DNA from: Flavobacteriaceae bacterium
Lineage (GTDB): Bacteria; Bacteroidota; Bacteroidia; Flavobacteriales; Flavobacteriaceae
Assembly: GCA_947446635.1 (NCBI GenBank)
Contig: CANFHF010000001.1
Location: 124,001 to 188,000 of the forward strand
Length of the DNA: 64,000 bases
Reading direction: 5' to 3'
Shown here: positions 16,721 to 28,496 of the stretch, one piece after another
Layout of the letters: every line of letters starts with the position of its first letter
Numbering within the stretch: position 1 is the stretch's first letter
Notes under the pieces: model-generated
Told to the model about the DNA's origin: nothing
Seen by the model: the letters and a program-made list of their open reading frames with translations, nothing else
Databases searched by the model: none
Translations under genes and position numbers: made by a program

Positions 16721-18004
16721 ATGAAAAGTAAATATGCAATACTAGCATCAGCACTTTTGATATCAGCGGCTATTTTTGCTCAGAAAGACCAAATAAAAGC
16801 CGCTGAAAAAGCATTGAAAAATGGAAATTCTCAAGAAGCAGTCTCTTTTTTACAAGGCGCTGAGTCATTGATTCCAAATGCTACCGATTCCGAGAAAGCA
16901 CAGTATTACTTTGTAAAAGGAAATGCTTTATTAGACTTGGCAAATAAAAAAGTGGAGGAAGAAAAAAATCTTTCTCTAGCTGCAAAAGCGTATCAAGATT
17001 TGTTGGCTGTTGAAAAAGCTTCTGAAAAAGATAAGTATTCTTCTCAAGCACAAACTTCGATTAAAAAAATTAAGGAGAAATTGGTAAATAATGCCATAGA
17101 AAATGCAACTCAAAAAAAGTATAAGGAAGCCTCTGATTTACTATATTTAGTTTATGAATTAGACAAAACCGATTTAGAAAAATTGTATTATTCGGCCAGC
17201 TATGCTGTAAATGCACAAGATTTTGATACGGCCTTAGTGTATTATTTTGAATTAAAAAAGCAAAATTTTTCTGGTGAAGGAACTGCGTACTATGCCAAAA
17301 ATGTAATTACAGAAAAAGAAGATTTTTTTGGTGCTACACCCGATGCAAAAGCAGATCGAGACGGCAGAGTTAAATTAAAAATATACTCTAATCCTAGAGA
17401 TGAGAAAATCCCATCTAAAAGAGGAGAGGTTTATAAAAATATTGCCTTAATTTTAAATCAAAAAGGCAAAACTGACGAAGCAAAATCGGCGCTCACCGAA
17501 GCGAGACTGGCTAACCCGGATGATGTTTCTTTGATGCTTACAGAAGCGGATCTTTATTTAAAATTAGAAGATTTTGTGACCTATAAAAAATTAATTTCTG
17601 AAGTTTTGCAGAAAAATCCTAACGATGCTGATTTGTTATTTAACCTTGGTGTTATTACTGCTAAAACCGATATTGTTGGGGCTGAGGATTATTATAAAAA
17701 AGCCATCGCAATTAAACCTGATTATGTAAATGCGTATCTTAATCTATCCATTTTAAAATTAGACGGAGAGAAAAAGATTATTGCAGAAATGAATAAGCTA
17801 GGCACTTCAGAGAAAGACAATAAAAAATACGAAGTATTAAAGAAACAAAGAGAAGACGTATTCAAAAGTGCAATTCCTTATTTGGAAAAAGCCAATGAAC
17901 TTAATCCTGAAAATGAAGATGTCGCAATAACGCTGCTCAATGTGTATAGCGCCTTAGAGATGACTGACAAGAAAAAAGCATTGAAAGAAAATATGAAGAA
18001 ATAA
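16721..18004 (+). CDS. Secreted tetratricopeptide-repeat protein
   Basis: A 427-residue protein with an N-terminal signal (MKSKYAILASALLISAAIFAQ) and several TPR-like helix pairs, for example KAAEKALKNGNSQEAVSFL near the start, NIALILNQKGKTDEAKSALTEA in the middle (about residue 240-270), LLFNLGVITAKTDIVGAEDYYKKA (about 305-330) and a final PYLEKANELNPENEDVAI. It is probably periplasmic and mediates protein contacts; no enzymatic motif is seen. It follows gyrA by 45 bases without a terminator, so the two are likely co-transcribed, a pairing I recall from other flavobacterial genomes but without known functional meaning. Confidence 0.8.
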   Translation: MKSKYAILASALLISAAIFAQKDQIKAAEKALKNGNSQEAVSFLQGAESLIPNATDSEKAQYYFVKGNALLDLANKKVEEEKNLSLAAKAYQDLLAVEKASEKDKYSSQAQTSIKKIKEKLVNNAIENATQKKYKEASDLLYLVYELDKTDLEKLYYSASYAVNAQDFDTALVYYFELKKQNFSGEGTAYYAKNVITEKEDFFGATPDAKADRDGRVKLKIYSNPRDEKIPSKRGEVYKNIALILNQKGKTDEAKSALTEARLANPDDVSLMLTEADLYLKLEDFVTYKKLISEVLQKNPNDADLLFNLGVITAKTDIVGAEDYYKKAIAIKPDYVNAYLNLSILKLDGEKKIIAEMNKLGTSEKDNKKYEVLKKQREDVFKSAIPYLEKANELNPENEDVAITLLNVYSALEMTDKKKALKENMKK

Positions 18005-18111
18005 CACTCTTTTTTCATATGAGCTATTGCCGCACCCTTAAAATTTGATATTTTTTTTAATCCTATATTAGACCTTAGTCTTTTGTAATAGTACTAAATA
18101 AAATTATTTTA

Positions 18112-19182
18112 ATGAGAAAGATCAAATACAAGAACGGCAGACAGCTTTTGCCTTATAATCTTGAATATACGGGAATTCATAAAAAGACAGATTCGGAGAT
18201 GCAGTTGTTCATTTATGATGACGCTACTTTATTAGAATATGATGATTTTAAAGTTTCGGATCTGCAAAAAAGGATTAATAGTCAAAAAAACAACTGGCTA
18301 AACATACACGGCTTAAATAATATTGAATTGTTGAAAGAGCTTGGCGAGCATTTCAAAATTGACAACTTCATGCTTGCCGATATATTAAATACTACCCGAA
18401 GAACTAAAACAGAAGAGCAGCAAAATATTTTATTTTTTAACATAAAATCATTATTGCCTACCGAAGGCTCCGATAATATTAGCGCCGAACAAATCAGTTT
18501 TTTGATAAAAGACGGTATTTTGATTTCTTTCCAAGAGAAAAAAAGTGATTTTTTTATGCATATTCGGGAGCGAATCCGATCTCATTCGGGAATCGTCAGA
18601 ACCAAAAAAGCCGATTATTTGATGTATGTTCTCCTCGACGCTGTTATGGAAAATTTTTACATCACTATAGAAAATGAAGAAGATAAAATTGAAGATCTGA
18701 TCAATTTTACCAAAAAAAGTGCCGACCCAATCATTTTAGAAAAAATAGAAAAACATCGGGATAATTTTAATTTTCTGAAACGTTCTATTATTCCACTTCG
18801 GGATTCGTTGTATGAAATAAAAAGCATCAAGGACGACAATGTGTTTAACGTAATAGAAACGGAAAACTTTACTTTTTTTGCCAGACTGCATCAAAAAAGT
18901 CTAGAACTTTTAGAACAAATCGAATCCGACATGGGTTCCTTAGAGAGTGCTTCTAATTTTTTTTTCTCAGCACAAACCCATAAGATGAACGAGATTATGA
19001 AAACCCTGACCATCGTTTCGGCTATTTTTATTCCGCTTACTTTTATCGTTGGGGTTTACGGAATGAATTTTAAATATATGCCAGAATTAGAATACGAACA
19101 TGGCTACTATACTATTATTGGCATTATGATTTTTATAGGGTTGCTGATGATTTATTATTTTAAAAAACGGCGGTGGTTTTAA
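18112..19182 (+). CDS. corA: CorA-type magnesium/cobalt transporter
   Basis: A 356-residue member of the CorA 2-TM-GxN family. A long cytoplasmic alpha/beta plus coiled-helix domain (residues 1-290) is followed by two C-terminal membrane helices (about 293-312 and 328-347) joined by the periplasmic loop with YGMNFKYMPELE; GMN (about 316-318) is the ion-selecting signature. The protein ends in the usual basic tail KKRRWF. CorA forms pentameric channels for Mg2+ uptake. It has its own upstream region of 107 bases and a strong terminator, so it is probably a single-gene unit. Confidence 0.94.
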   Translation: MRKIKYKNGRQLLPYNLEYTGIHKKTDSEMQLFIYDDATLLEYDDFKVSDLQKRINSQKNNWLNIHGLNNIELLKELGEHFKIDNFMLADILNTTRRTKTEEQQNILFFNIKSLLPTEGSDNISAEQISFLIKDGILISFQEKKSDFFMHIRERIRSHSGIVRTKKADYLMYVLLDAVMENFYITIENEEDKIEDLINFTKKSADPIILEKIEKHRDNFNFLKRSIIPLRDSLYEIKSIKDDNVFNVIETENFTFFARLHQKSLELLEQIESDMGSLESASNFFFSAQTHKMNEIMKTLTIVSAIFIPLTFIVGVYGMNFKYMPELEYEHGYYTIIGIMIFIGLLMIYYFKKRRWF

Positions 19183-19241
19183 TGAATAAATCAAAATGTG
19201 TAATGAATATTAATTGTCTTGCCTTGAAATAGGTTTACGCT

Positions 19242-19277
19242 AAAGCTCTTAGCCTTTAAAAGGCTAAGAGCTTTTTA
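19242..19277 (+). terminator. Intrinsic terminator after corA
   Basis: A 16-bp perfect inverted repeat (AAAGCTCTTAGCCTTT and its complement, 19242-19257 / 19259-19274) is followed by T's, 60 bases after the corA stop. Confidence 0.8.
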
Positions 19278-19398
19278 AAATACCTCAGTCCTTTATTTAT
19301 GTAAGCTTATTTTACTCAATAGAAAGGTCTATTTTATACTTGTCAATAAAATCAAAATTATCTCATTTTCAAATTAGTTTTTTATCAATTTATAATTG

Positions 19399-19406
19399 TA
19401 TTTTTG
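19399..19406 (+). promoter_or_regulatory. -7 box of pyrG
   Basis: TATTTTTG matches TAnnTTTG, 60 bases before the pyrG start. The -33 region is T-rich without an exact TTG. Confidence 0.45.
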
Positions 19407-19466
19407 CCTCGTTTTGCAAGCTTATTGGCTTGCAGTGATGCCAATCAACAACTACAACAATACTAA

Positions 19467-21080
<1,614 letters not shown>

Positions 21081-21120
21081 CATTTAGGTTCTTTTAACCT
21101 TAAACTTTTATAATTAAATA

Positions 21121-23022
21121 ATGGAAGAAAAAAAATTAGACCTCAATTCGATTATTGGTTTCCTATTAATTTTTGTAATCTTAATTTGGATCATATATCA
21201 AAACCAACCTACAGAGGCAAGCATTGCGGCCGAAAAAGCGAAGAAAGAACAAGTTGTAAAAGAAGAAAAAGCCAATCAGCTTGTTGCGCCTCCAGCTGCG
21301 GCTGAACCTGTAATTGTTGCCGTGGGCGACACTTTGCAATTGGCTCAAGCCAAAAAAACCTTAGGTAGTTTTGCTTATTCTGCAACACTTCCATCGGCAA
21401 AAGAGGGTTTTACAACCATCGAAAACGAATTGGTAAAACTGAAAATTGCTAATAAAGGCGGTTATATCGTCGAGGCTACTTTGAAAAGCTTTGAAAAATT
21501 TAAGAAAGGTTCTGGTCAGTTGGTAGAACTAATCAAAAATAATAATGCTGATTTAAACATTCAGTTGCAAACTAGCGATAACCGCACCTTAAATACCAAA
21601 GACCTTTATTTCGAACCGAGTTTAACAAAAGTTGGTGAAGATCAAATACTCTCAATGAAATTAAAAGCGGGTGCCAATGAATTTTTAGAATACAAATACA
21701 TTTTGAAGCCAAAGGAATATATGGTAGGTTTCGACCTTCGTTCCCAAGGCTTGAACAAAGTTTTGAATACCGCTAAACCATTGGATTTAGAATGGAATTT
21801 GAAATCTTTCAGAAACGAGAAAAGTGTTTCGTATGAAAATCGTTATGCAGAGGTTCATTATGAATATGAAGATGGAAAAACGAATTATGTAGGCCAAGGA
21901 AAAGATAAAGAAGAAACGCCGGTAAAAGTGAGTTATATTGCCTTCAAACAGCATTTTTTTACTTCGATATTATTGACCGACAAACCCTTTGAAACTTCAA
22001 AACTACAATCAAATAATCTTGTTGTAGATGAAACTGTCGATACCACTTTCACCAAACAATTTAAAGCAAGTGTTCCTTTGGCTTTTACAAATGGTGAAAT
22101 TGATTATAATTTGAATTGGTATTTTGGCCCGTCGGATTATAAAACATTAAAAGCGTACGATAAAAATCTAGAAAAAGTGATTCCGTTGGGATGGGGGATT
22201 TTCGGATGGATTAATAAATTTATTTTCATTCCATTGTTTGGATTTTTAAGTTCTTACATTGCGTATGGTGTTGCCATTATTGTTTTTACTATTTTGATTA
22301 AAATTGCGATGTCACCTATTACTTATAAGTCCTTTTTGTCGCAAGCCAAGATGAAAGTATTGCGCCCGGAAATTACAGAGTTGGGCGAAAAATTCAAAAA
22401 GGATGCAATGAAAAAGCAACAGGAAACCATGAAGTTGTACAACAAAGCGGGAGTAAATCCGATGGCGGGTTGTATTCCGGCTTTGATTCAAATACCATTT
22501 ATGTACGCTTCGTTTCAGTTTTTTCCATCGGCTTTTGAGTTGAGACAAAAAGGTTTTCTTTGGGCAGATGATTTATCTTCCTTTGACCAAGTAATTAAAT
22601 TGCCTTTTCATATTCCTTTGTACGGGGATCATATTAGTTTGTTTCCAATATTGGCAGCGGTAGCTATTTTCTTCTACATGAAAATGACTTCTGGCGACCA
22701 ACAAATGGCAGCCCCGTCACAAGAAGGTATGCCAGATATGGCTAAAATGATGAAATACATGATTTACATCTCTCCAATCATGATGTTAATTTTCTTTAAT
22801 AGTTATGGCGCGGGATTGAGTTTGTACAACTTTATTTCTAACTTGATTACTATTGGAATTATGTTTGTGATTAAAAACTACATTGTAGATAGCGAAAAGA
22901 TTCACGCCCAAATCCAGGAAAATAAATTGAAAGAGCCTAAAAAACAAGGCAAGTTTCGACAAAAACTACAAGAAGTCATGGAGCAGGCTGAAGCTCAAAA
23001 GGCAAAGGACAAAAAGAAATAG
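21121..23022 (+). CDS. yidC: Membrane protein insertase YidC
   Basis: A 633-residue inner membrane insertase. One N-terminal membrane helix (about 9-26), a large periplasmic beta-sandwich domain (about 80-355), then the conserved Oxa1-like core with helices around WGIFGWINKFIFIPLF, YGVAIIVFTILIKIAMSPITYKS, the hydrophilic coiled C1 loop, NPMAGCIPALIQIPFM, and two more C-terminal helices. The tail is rich in Lys and Glu. It inserts membrane proteins alone or with SecYEG; yajC, another Sec-associated gene, lies at 54.4 kb. It follows pyrG and ends with a clear terminator. Confidence 0.97.
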   Translation: MEEKKLDLNSIIGFLLIFVILIWIIYQNQPTEASIAAEKAKKEQVVKEEKANQLVAPPAAAEPVIVAVGDTLQLAQAKKTLGSFAYSATLPSAKEGFTTIENELVKLKIANKGGYIVEATLKSFEKFKKGSGQLVELIKNNNADLNIQLQTSDNRTLNTKDLYFEPSLTKVGEDQILSMKLKAGANEFLEYKYILKPKEYMVGFDLRSQGLNKVLNTAKPLDLEWNLKSFRNEKSVSYENRYAEVHYEYEDGKTNYVGQGKDKEETPVKVSYIAFKQHFFTSILLTDKPFETSKLQSNNLVVDETVDTTFTKQFKASVPLAFTNGEIDYNLNWYFGPSDYKTLKAYDKNLEKVIPLGWGIFGWINKFIFIPLFGFLSSYIAYGVAIIVFTILIKIAMSPITYKSFLSQAKMKVLRPEITELGEKFKKDAMKKQQETMKLYNKAGVNPMAGCIPALIQIPFMYASFQFFPSAFELRQKGFLWADDLSSFDQVIKLPFHIPLYGDHISLFPILAAVAIFFYMKMTSGDQQMAAPSQEGMPDMAKMMKYMIYISPIMMLIFFNSYGAGLSLYNFISNLITIGIMFVIKNYIVDSEKIHAQIQENKLKEPKKQGKFRQKLQEVMEQAEAQKAKDKKK

Positions 23023-23027
23023 TTTAT

Positions 23028-23057
23028 TAAATCCCGATATTTTCGGGATTTTTTTTA
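23028..23057 (+). terminator. Intrinsic terminator after yidC
   Basis: AAATCCCGA pairs with TCGGGATTT across a short loop and is followed by a T run, directly after the yidC stop. Confidence 0.8.
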
Positions 23058-23107
23058 TTGAAATAATTTTTCCGGATTTAATCCGTTTAGTGTAAAAAGA
23101 CAGTTTT

Positions 23108-23821
23108 ATGATAACATTTTATAAAAGAGGTATATCCATTTTTATTTTTTTAAATGTGTTTTGTATTCAAGCACAAAACAATTTGAATAAACTGGATGAA
23201 AAAGGAAATAAACACGGACTCTGGCAAGGTATTTATGAAGATACCAAAAACCCAAAATACGAAGGAACTTTCGAACACGGAAAAGAGATAGGAGTTTTCA
23301 CTTTCTTTGATAATACACGAACTAAAACCATCGTTGCTACAAGGGAATTTAGCCCAAAAACAAACGAAGCATACACGATTTTTTACGACCAAGGTAAAAA
23401 TAAAGTCAGCGAAGGAAAAGTGGTCAATAAATTATTTGAAGGTTGTTGGAACTACTACCATAAAGCTTCAAAAGCCATAATGACTATCGAAAATTATACC
23501 AATGGTAAGTTGGAAGGGTTGCGAAGTGTTTTTTATCTGAACGGGAAAATCGCTGAAGAAATCAATTATAAAAACAACTTAAAAGACGGTATTTGTAAAA
23601 GATATACTGAAACTGGAATTGTAATTGAAGAGTCCGCATACAAGAATAACGAATATAATGGTGTTGCCACTTTCAAAGATTCTGAAGGAAATCGTGTTTC
23701 TAATGGGAACTTTGTAAACGGCAAAAAAGCAGGCGTCTGGCAGTTTTTTGAAAAAGGAAAATTAATCCAAGAGGAGGATATGAGTGCGCCGCAAAGGACA
23801 TCAGAAATCAAAAACAATTAA
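23108..23821 (+). CDS. MORN-repeat (YwqK-like) secreted protein
   Basis: A 237-residue protein with a signal-like N-terminus (ISIFIFLNVFCIQAQ). It carries repeated MORN/YwqK-type units of the form GxxxGxWxxY or NGKxxGxxxxF, for example HGLWQGIYED, NGKLEGLRSVFYLNGK, NNLKDGICKRYTETG, NNEYNGVATF and NGKKAGVWQFFEKGKL. Such proteins are often annotated as toxin-antitoxin YwqK antitoxins, but there is no nuclease partner here and the secreted form is common in Bacteroidota, so an antitoxin role is unlikely. Function unknown, probably in the cell envelope. Confidence 0.75.
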   Translation: MITFYKRGISIFIFLNVFCIQAQNNLNKLDEKGNKHGLWQGIYEDTKNPKYEGTFEHGKEIGVFTFFDNTRTKTIVATREFSPKTNEAYTIFYDQGKNKVSEGKVVNKLFEGCWNYYHKASKAIMTIENYTNGKLEGLRSVFYLNGKIAEEINYKNNLKDGICKRYTETGIVIEESAYKNNEYNGVATFKDSEGNRVSNGNFVNGKKAGVWQFFEKGKLIQEEDMSAPQRTSEIKNN

Positions 23822-23856
23822 GTTTTTCCATATTCAAATCCTGTAATAAATCTTTG

Positions 23857-23864
23857 TAACTTTG
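23857..23864 (+). promoter_or_regulatory. -7 box of mnmA
   Basis: TAACTTTG matches TAnnTTTG exactly, 29 bases before the mnmA ATG. No good -33 TTG. Confidence 0.5.
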
Positions 23865-23893
23865 GTCTCTTATAAAATTGTAATTATTTTAAA

Positions 23894-25081
23894 ATGAAAC
23901 GTGTAGTTGTTGGGCTTTCTGGCGGGGTTGATTCGAGTGTTGCGGCTTATTTGTTGCAGCAGCAGGGTTATGAAGTCATTGGTCTTTTTATGAAAAACTG
24001 GCACGATGATTCGGTTACAATTTCTAATGAATGTCCGTGGCTTGAAGATAACAATGATGCCCTATTAGTTGCCGAAAAACTGGGTATTCCTTTTCAAACT
24101 GTTGATTTAAGCGAAGCGTACAAAGAAAAAATCGTGGACTATATGTTCAACGAATATGAAAAAGGGCGAACTCCAAACCCCGATGTACTTTGCAATCGAG
24201 AAATAAAATTCGATGTTTTCATGAAAATTGCTTTAAGCCTTGGTGCCGATTATGTGGCAACGGGTCATTATTGCCGAAAAGGAGAAATAGAAGTTAACGG
24301 CAAGAAAGTCTATCAACTTTTGGCTGGAGCCGATACCAACAAAGACCAATCCTATTTTCTTTGTCAATTATCACAAGAACAATTAGCTAAATCTTTGTTT
24401 CCAATAGGGGAATTGACCAAGCCAGAAGTACGAGAAATTGCCACTCAAATGGATTTAGTTACTGCCGAAAAGAAAGATTCACAAGGATTATGTTTTATTG
24501 GAAAAGTAAGATTGCCAGAATTTTTACAGCAAAAATTGCAACCTAAAGAAGGATTAATTATCCAAATTGACAAAAACGATTCGATTTATATTTCGGAAGT
24601 CCAACAAGGCCTTTCTATAGAAGAGGAACTTCTGTCTGACGCTAAAAAAATAGATTATACTCCTGAGATGGGAAAAGTTGTTGGTAAACACCAGGGCGCC
24701 CATTATTTTACCACTGGCCAACGAAAAGGCTTGAATGTGGGAGGAACAACAGATCCTTTATTTATAATTGCGACAAACGTAATCACAAATACCATATATA
24801 CTGGATTAGGGAGTCAACATCCAGGATTATTTAAAAAAGCTTTGTTTATTGTGCAATCTGAGGTGCATTGGATTCGAGCTGATTTGGCTCTAGCCAATAG
24901 CGAAACTATGGAAGTAATGGCGAGAATTCGATACCGCCAACCATTACAAAAAGCAATTTTACACCAATTTGAAAGCGGAATGTACGTAGCTTTCGAAGAA
25001 CCACAATCGGCAATCACCGAAGGGCAATTCGTGGCTTGGTATTTGGATGATGAATTAGTTGGTTCGGGAGTTATTGCCTAA
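23894..25081 (+). CDS. mnmA: tRNA-specific 2-thiouridylase MnmA
   Basis: A 395-residue enzyme that makes 2-thiouridine at wobble position 34 of tRNA-Lys, -Glu and -Gln. The PP-loop GLSGGVDSS is at 8-16. The two catalytic Cys are in VLCNREIKF (about 100) and [10 protein letters not shown] (about 199); the tRNA-contact FTTGQRKGL motif and the C-terminal beta-barrel are present. Length is slightly above E. coli MnmA (about 370), with an insert around residues 225-255. A subtilase gene follows after 26 bases and may share the transcript. Confidence 0.97.
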   Translation: MKRVVVGLSGGVDSSVAAYLLQQQGYEVIGLFMKNWHDDSVTISNECPWLEDNNDALLVAEKLGIPFQTVDLSEAYKEKIVDYMFNEYEKGRTPNPDVLCNREIKFDVFMKIALSLGADYVATGHYCRKGEIEVNGKKVYQLLAGADTNKDQSYFLCQLSQEQLAKSLFPIGELTKPEVREIATQMDLVTAEKKDSQGLCFIGKVRLPEFLQQKLQPKEGLIIQIDKNDSIYISEVQQGLSIEEELLSDAKKIDYTPEMGKVVGKHQGAHYFTTGQRKGLNVGGTTDPLFIIATNVITNTIYTGLGSQHPGLFKKALFIVQSEVHWIRADLALANSETMEVMARIRYRQPLQKAILHQFESGMYVAFEEPQSAITEGQFVAWYLDDELVGSGVIA

Positions 25082-25107
25082 ATTAGTTCTTAATTCCAAA
25101 GATAAAC

Positions 25108-26724
25108 ATGAAAAAAATAGTCGTTTTTTTATTTTTAGTTTCCTGTTTTATTGGCTTTTCGCAAGAAGATGCATGGGTATATTTTAAAAACAAACCAAAT
25201 TCGGAAACTTATTTAAGTAATCCTTTGACCATGCTCACTCAAAGAGCTTTAGATAGGAGAACAACCCAAAATATTCCTTTGGATATTTCAGACGTTCCAA
25301 TTTTCCAATCGTATATTAACCAAATAACCGCTTCTACTGGAATTACGGTCAAAGCCAAATCAAAATGGTTGAATTGTCTTCATATTCGAGGCACACAAGC
25401 CAATATTAATGCGCTGAAATTAGTGTCTTTTGTTGATCATGTTGATTTTGCAAACCACTTACTTAATGTGGCTAAAACTACTTCAGCAAAACAGGTTCAA
25501 TTTATCCCTATAAACAAGATTTTGGAAACAGCCATAAACTTCAATTATGGATCGGCTTCCAATCAAATTCAATTGCTAAATGGGCATTTATTACATCAAT
25601 TAAATTACACGGGTTCTGGAAAAATAATTGCCGTACTAGATGCTGGTTTCCCAGGAGTTAATACAGCACAACCTTTTCAAAGGTTATTTACCAATAACTC
25701 CATCCTTGATGGATATGATTATGTTAATAAAAGTGCTAATTTTTACACAGGAGGTTCTCACGGAACATTGGTTTTATCAACCATGGGAGGTTTTACGGAC
25801 GGTCAGTTAGTAGGAACGGCACCAGATGCAAAGTATTATTTATTCATCACAGAAGATGACAACTCCGAAAACCCGGTAGAGGAATCCAATTGGGTTGAGG
25901 CCGCCGAAGAGGCCGACCGATTAGGAGTTGATATTATAACAAGCTCTTTGGGGTATTTTGGTTATGATAATCCAAATTATAGTCACATTTATTCCGATAT
26001 GACAGGGAATTCTGCATTTGCTTCAAAGGGAGCTAATATTGCCTTTAGTAAGGGGATATTAGTCGTTGCCAGTGCTGGAAATGAAGCATTAACTTTTGAA
26101 CCCCACGTTGGAGTTCCCGCCGAAGCAACAAATGTTTTGGCTATTGGGGCGGTAAAAGCGGATAAAACGTATGCTGCATTTAGCTCTATTGGACCGAGTT
26201 TTGATAATCGGGTAAAACCTGATGTAATGGCTCAGGGACAAGCATCGGTTTTATCCGATGTTTCCGGAACTATTACAATTGCAGATGGAACTTCATTCTC
26301 TGGACCCATATTGGCTGGAATGGCAGCATGTTTATGGCAAGCTTTTCCCGAAAAAACCAATAAAGAAATCAAACAATTAATCACCCAATCGGCAGATAGA
26401 TACGCTGCGCCAACAAATCAATATGGCTATGGGATTCCGGATTTTAATTTGGCTTTAAGTCAAGGATTGTCTATTACTTCTTTTTCAAAAAATGATTTTG
26501 TAGTTTATCCCAATCCAACAAGCGATTCTGTATCAATTAGTTTTCCAGAAGGTTTTGATGCAGGAACTATTAATCTTTATACAGATGTAGGACAAAACGT
26601 TTTGAAAATAAAAATCTCTAGTCAATCGCCCACTTTTTCATTAAAGTCTTTAGATAAAGGAATTTATTTTTACAAAATAGAGTCAAATGGCCAATTCCAA
26701 AGCGGTAAAATTATAAAACAGTAG
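25108..26724 (+). CDS. Secreted subtilisin-like (S8) serine protease with T9SS sorting domain
   Basis: A 538-residue protein. Signal peptide (MKKIVVFLFLVSCFIGFSQ), a propeptide of about 120 residues, then the S8 catalytic domain with the triad Asp in AVLDAGFPG (about 178), His in GGSHGTLV (about 218) and Ser in GTSFSGPILAG (about 397), plus the oxyanion Asn in VASAGNEA. The last ~75 residues are a T9SS type A sorting domain (VVYPNPTSD ... GIYFYKIESNGQ), so it should leave the cell through the type IX system. It probably degrades extracellular protein. It lies 26 bases after mnmA, with no functional link visible. Confidence 0.93.
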   Translation: MKKIVVFLFLVSCFIGFSQEDAWVYFKNKPNSETYLSNPLTMLTQRALDRRTTQNIPLDISDVPIFQSYINQITASTGITVKAKSKWLNCLHIRGTQANINALKLVSFVDHVDFANHLLNVAKTTSAKQVQFIPINKILETAINFNYGSASNQIQLLNGHLLHQLNYTGSGKIIAVLDAGFPGVNTAQPFQRLFTNNSILDGYDYVNKSANFYTGGSHGTLVLSTMGGFTDGQLVGTAPDAKYYLFITEDDNSENPVEESNWVEAAEEADRLGVDIITSSLGYFGYDNPNYSHIYSDMTGNSAFASKGANIAFSKGILVVASAGNEALTFEPHVGVPAEATNVLAIGAVKADKTYAAFSSIGPSFDNRVKPDVMAQGQASVLSDVSGTITIADGTSFSGPILAGMAACLWQAFPEKTNKEIKQLITQSADRYAAPTNQYGYGIPDFNLALSQGLSITSFSKNDFVVYPNPTSDSVSISFPEGFDAGTINLYTDVGQNVLKIKISSQSPTFSLKSLDKGIYFYKIESNGQFQSGKIIKQ

Positions 26725-26801
26725 CTTTGTAATTCTATAAATGAATAGTATTGTCCCATTTTTAGAATGATATTTCTAATTTCACTCCATAAAATTATAG
26801 T

Positions 26802-28412
26802 ATGAAAAATTATTTTTTGTTTTTGGTATATATTGCAATTACCTCCGCTGAAGCACAACAACGTCCTAAATTAGTAGTGGGTATTGTTGTTGATCAGATG
26901 AAAATGGAGTATTTATATCGTTTTTCAGATGATTTTTCTCCTAATGGTTTCAGGAGATTAATAAATAATGGTTATACGTTTCCAAACATGCATTATAACT
27001 ATATGCCCACATATACTGGTCCTGGACACGCTTCTATTTATACAGGAACAACGCCTTCAACTCATGGAATTATAGGAAACGAATGGTTTAGCCGAACTTT
27101 AGGCAAAGAAATATATTGTACGGACGATGTTTTGGTTAAAACTATTGGCGATGGAACTTCAAAAGAAGGGGAGATGTCTCCCAAAAATCTCCAAAGCACG
27201 ACCATCACAGATGAATTGCGATTGGCTACCAATTTTAAAGGAAAAGTAATAGGAATGAGTTTAAAAGATAGGGGGGCTATTTTACCTGCAGGACATTTTG
27301 CCAATTGGGCTTTTTGGTATAGCAAAACCGGAGCATTTATTTCCAGTACTTTTTACGGTAATAAATTACCGGATTGGGTAACTGAATTCAATCAGGAAAA
27401 AAGATATATGCCCTACATCAATACAGGTTGGGATTTGTTAAAACCAGTAGCGAACTATAATGAAAGTCTTGCGGATAATAATCCCTATGAAGGAAAAGTG
27501 AATGGTGAAAAACCTGTATTTCCGTATGATTTAAAAGCAATGTTTGATAACAATGACGCTAGTATTTTGCGGGCAACTCCTTTTGGAAATGATTTATTAG
27601 CGGAATTTGCTAAAAAAGCAATTGAAAAAGAGGAATTAGGAAAAGACAACATTACGGATTTTCTGACTATTAGTTTTTCTTCGACAGATTATGTGGGGCA
27701 TATTCTAGGACCTCGTTCGATGGAATTGCAAGACACTTATTTGCGACTGGACCAAACAATTGCCGATTTTTTGGTTTACTTGGACAAGGCCGTTGGCAAA
27801 GCTAATTATTTACTTTTCTTGACTGCAGATCACGGAGGTGCAGAAAACACCAATTACTTGAAAGATAATAAGTACGCCGTTACTAATATTGAACCAAAGG
27901 AAATTAGAAAGGCTTTAAAACAATATTCTATTGATACTTTTGGAGAAGATTTGGTCTTGAATTATTCTAACTTTAACGTATTTTTCAATAAAGCGATTAT
28001 AAAAGCCAAAGAATTAGAATTGGTAAAAGTAAAGCAATCCTTCAAGGACTTTTTGATGACACAAGAACAAGTTAAAAGAGTCTATTCTGAAGAAGAAATT
28101 CTAGGTTCAAGCGGAAATGATTACTATTTAAATTTTATTGCTAAGGGCTATGATTCCAAACAAAATGGAGATTTAATTGTATTGGATAAGCCAGGATATA
28201 TAGAATACGGAGCCACCGGAACCTCTCATGGAACAGCGTATAGCTATGACACGCATGTGCCGTTATTATTTTATGGATGGCATATTAAAAAAGGGGAGTC
28301 GTTTGACAAAAAAGCAATAACACAAATTTCGCCAACGCTCTCACAAATGCTAAAAATACCTTTTACGAACGGAACAGAAGCTAAAGTTCTTGAAGAAATT
28401 TTAGGGAAATAA
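26802..28412 (+). CDS. PafA-like calcium/zinc-dependent alkaline phosphatase
   Basis: A 536-residue periplasmic or secreted enzyme (signal MKNYFLFLVYIAITSAEAQ) of the alkaline phosphatase superfamily, type I phosphodiesterase/PafA branch. Seen: RPKLVVGIVVDQMK (metal Asp30-31 region), PTYTGPGHAS with nucleophile Thr72, GNEW (Asn93), LKDRGA (Lys155, Arg157), DYVGH and TADHGG metal sites. The Lys-x-Arg pair and Asn are the phosphate-contacting residues known from PafA of Elizabethkingia, which favours monoesterase activity. It follows the S8 protease by 77 bases. No T9SS domain, so it likely stays in the periplasm. Confidence 0.88.
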   Translation: MKNYFLFLVYIAITSAEAQQRPKLVVGIVVDQMKMEYLYRFSDDFSPNGFRRLINNGYTFPNMHYNYMPTYTGPGHASIYTGTTPSTHGIIGNEWFSRTLGKEIYCTDDVLVKTIGDGTSKEGEMSPKNLQSTTITDELRLATNFKGKVIGMSLKDRGAILPAGHFANWAFWYSKTGAFISSTFYGNKLPDWVTEFNQEKRYMPYINTGWDLLKPVANYNESLADNNPYEGKVNGEKPVFPYDLKAMFDNNDASILRATPFGNDLLAEFAKKAIEKEELGKDNITDFLTISFSSTDYVGHILGPRSMELQDTYLRLDQTIADFLVYLDKAVGKANYLLFLTADHGGAENTNYLKDNKYAVTNIEPKEIRKALKQYSIDTFGEDLVLNYSNFNVFFNKAIIKAKELELVKVKQSFKDFLMTQEQVKRVYSEEEILGSSGNDYYLNFIAKGYDSKQNGDLIVLDKPGYIEYGATGTSHGTAYSYDTHVPLLFYGWHIKKGESFDKKAITQISPTLSQMLKIPFTNGTEAKVLEEILGK

Positions 28413-28450
28413 ACAATCGGGTATTTTAGAATAGTTACTTTAAAAGAATA

Positions 28451-28487
28451 AAAAAAATCCCATTTCATTTTTTGCTGAAATGGGATT
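28451..28487 (-). terminator. Intrinsic terminator of lysA
   Basis: AATCCCATTTCA and TGAAATGGGATT form a 12-bp stem with an A run on the left, giving a U tract on the minus strand only. It lies 9 bases after the lysA stop, between convergent genes. Confidence 0.75.
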
Positions 28488-28496
28488 CGGTATTTA

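Noticed and set aside
23108..23821. MORN/YwqK protein as an antitoxin of a toxin-antitoxin pair
   Set aside because: No toxin gene adjoins it and it has a signal peptide.
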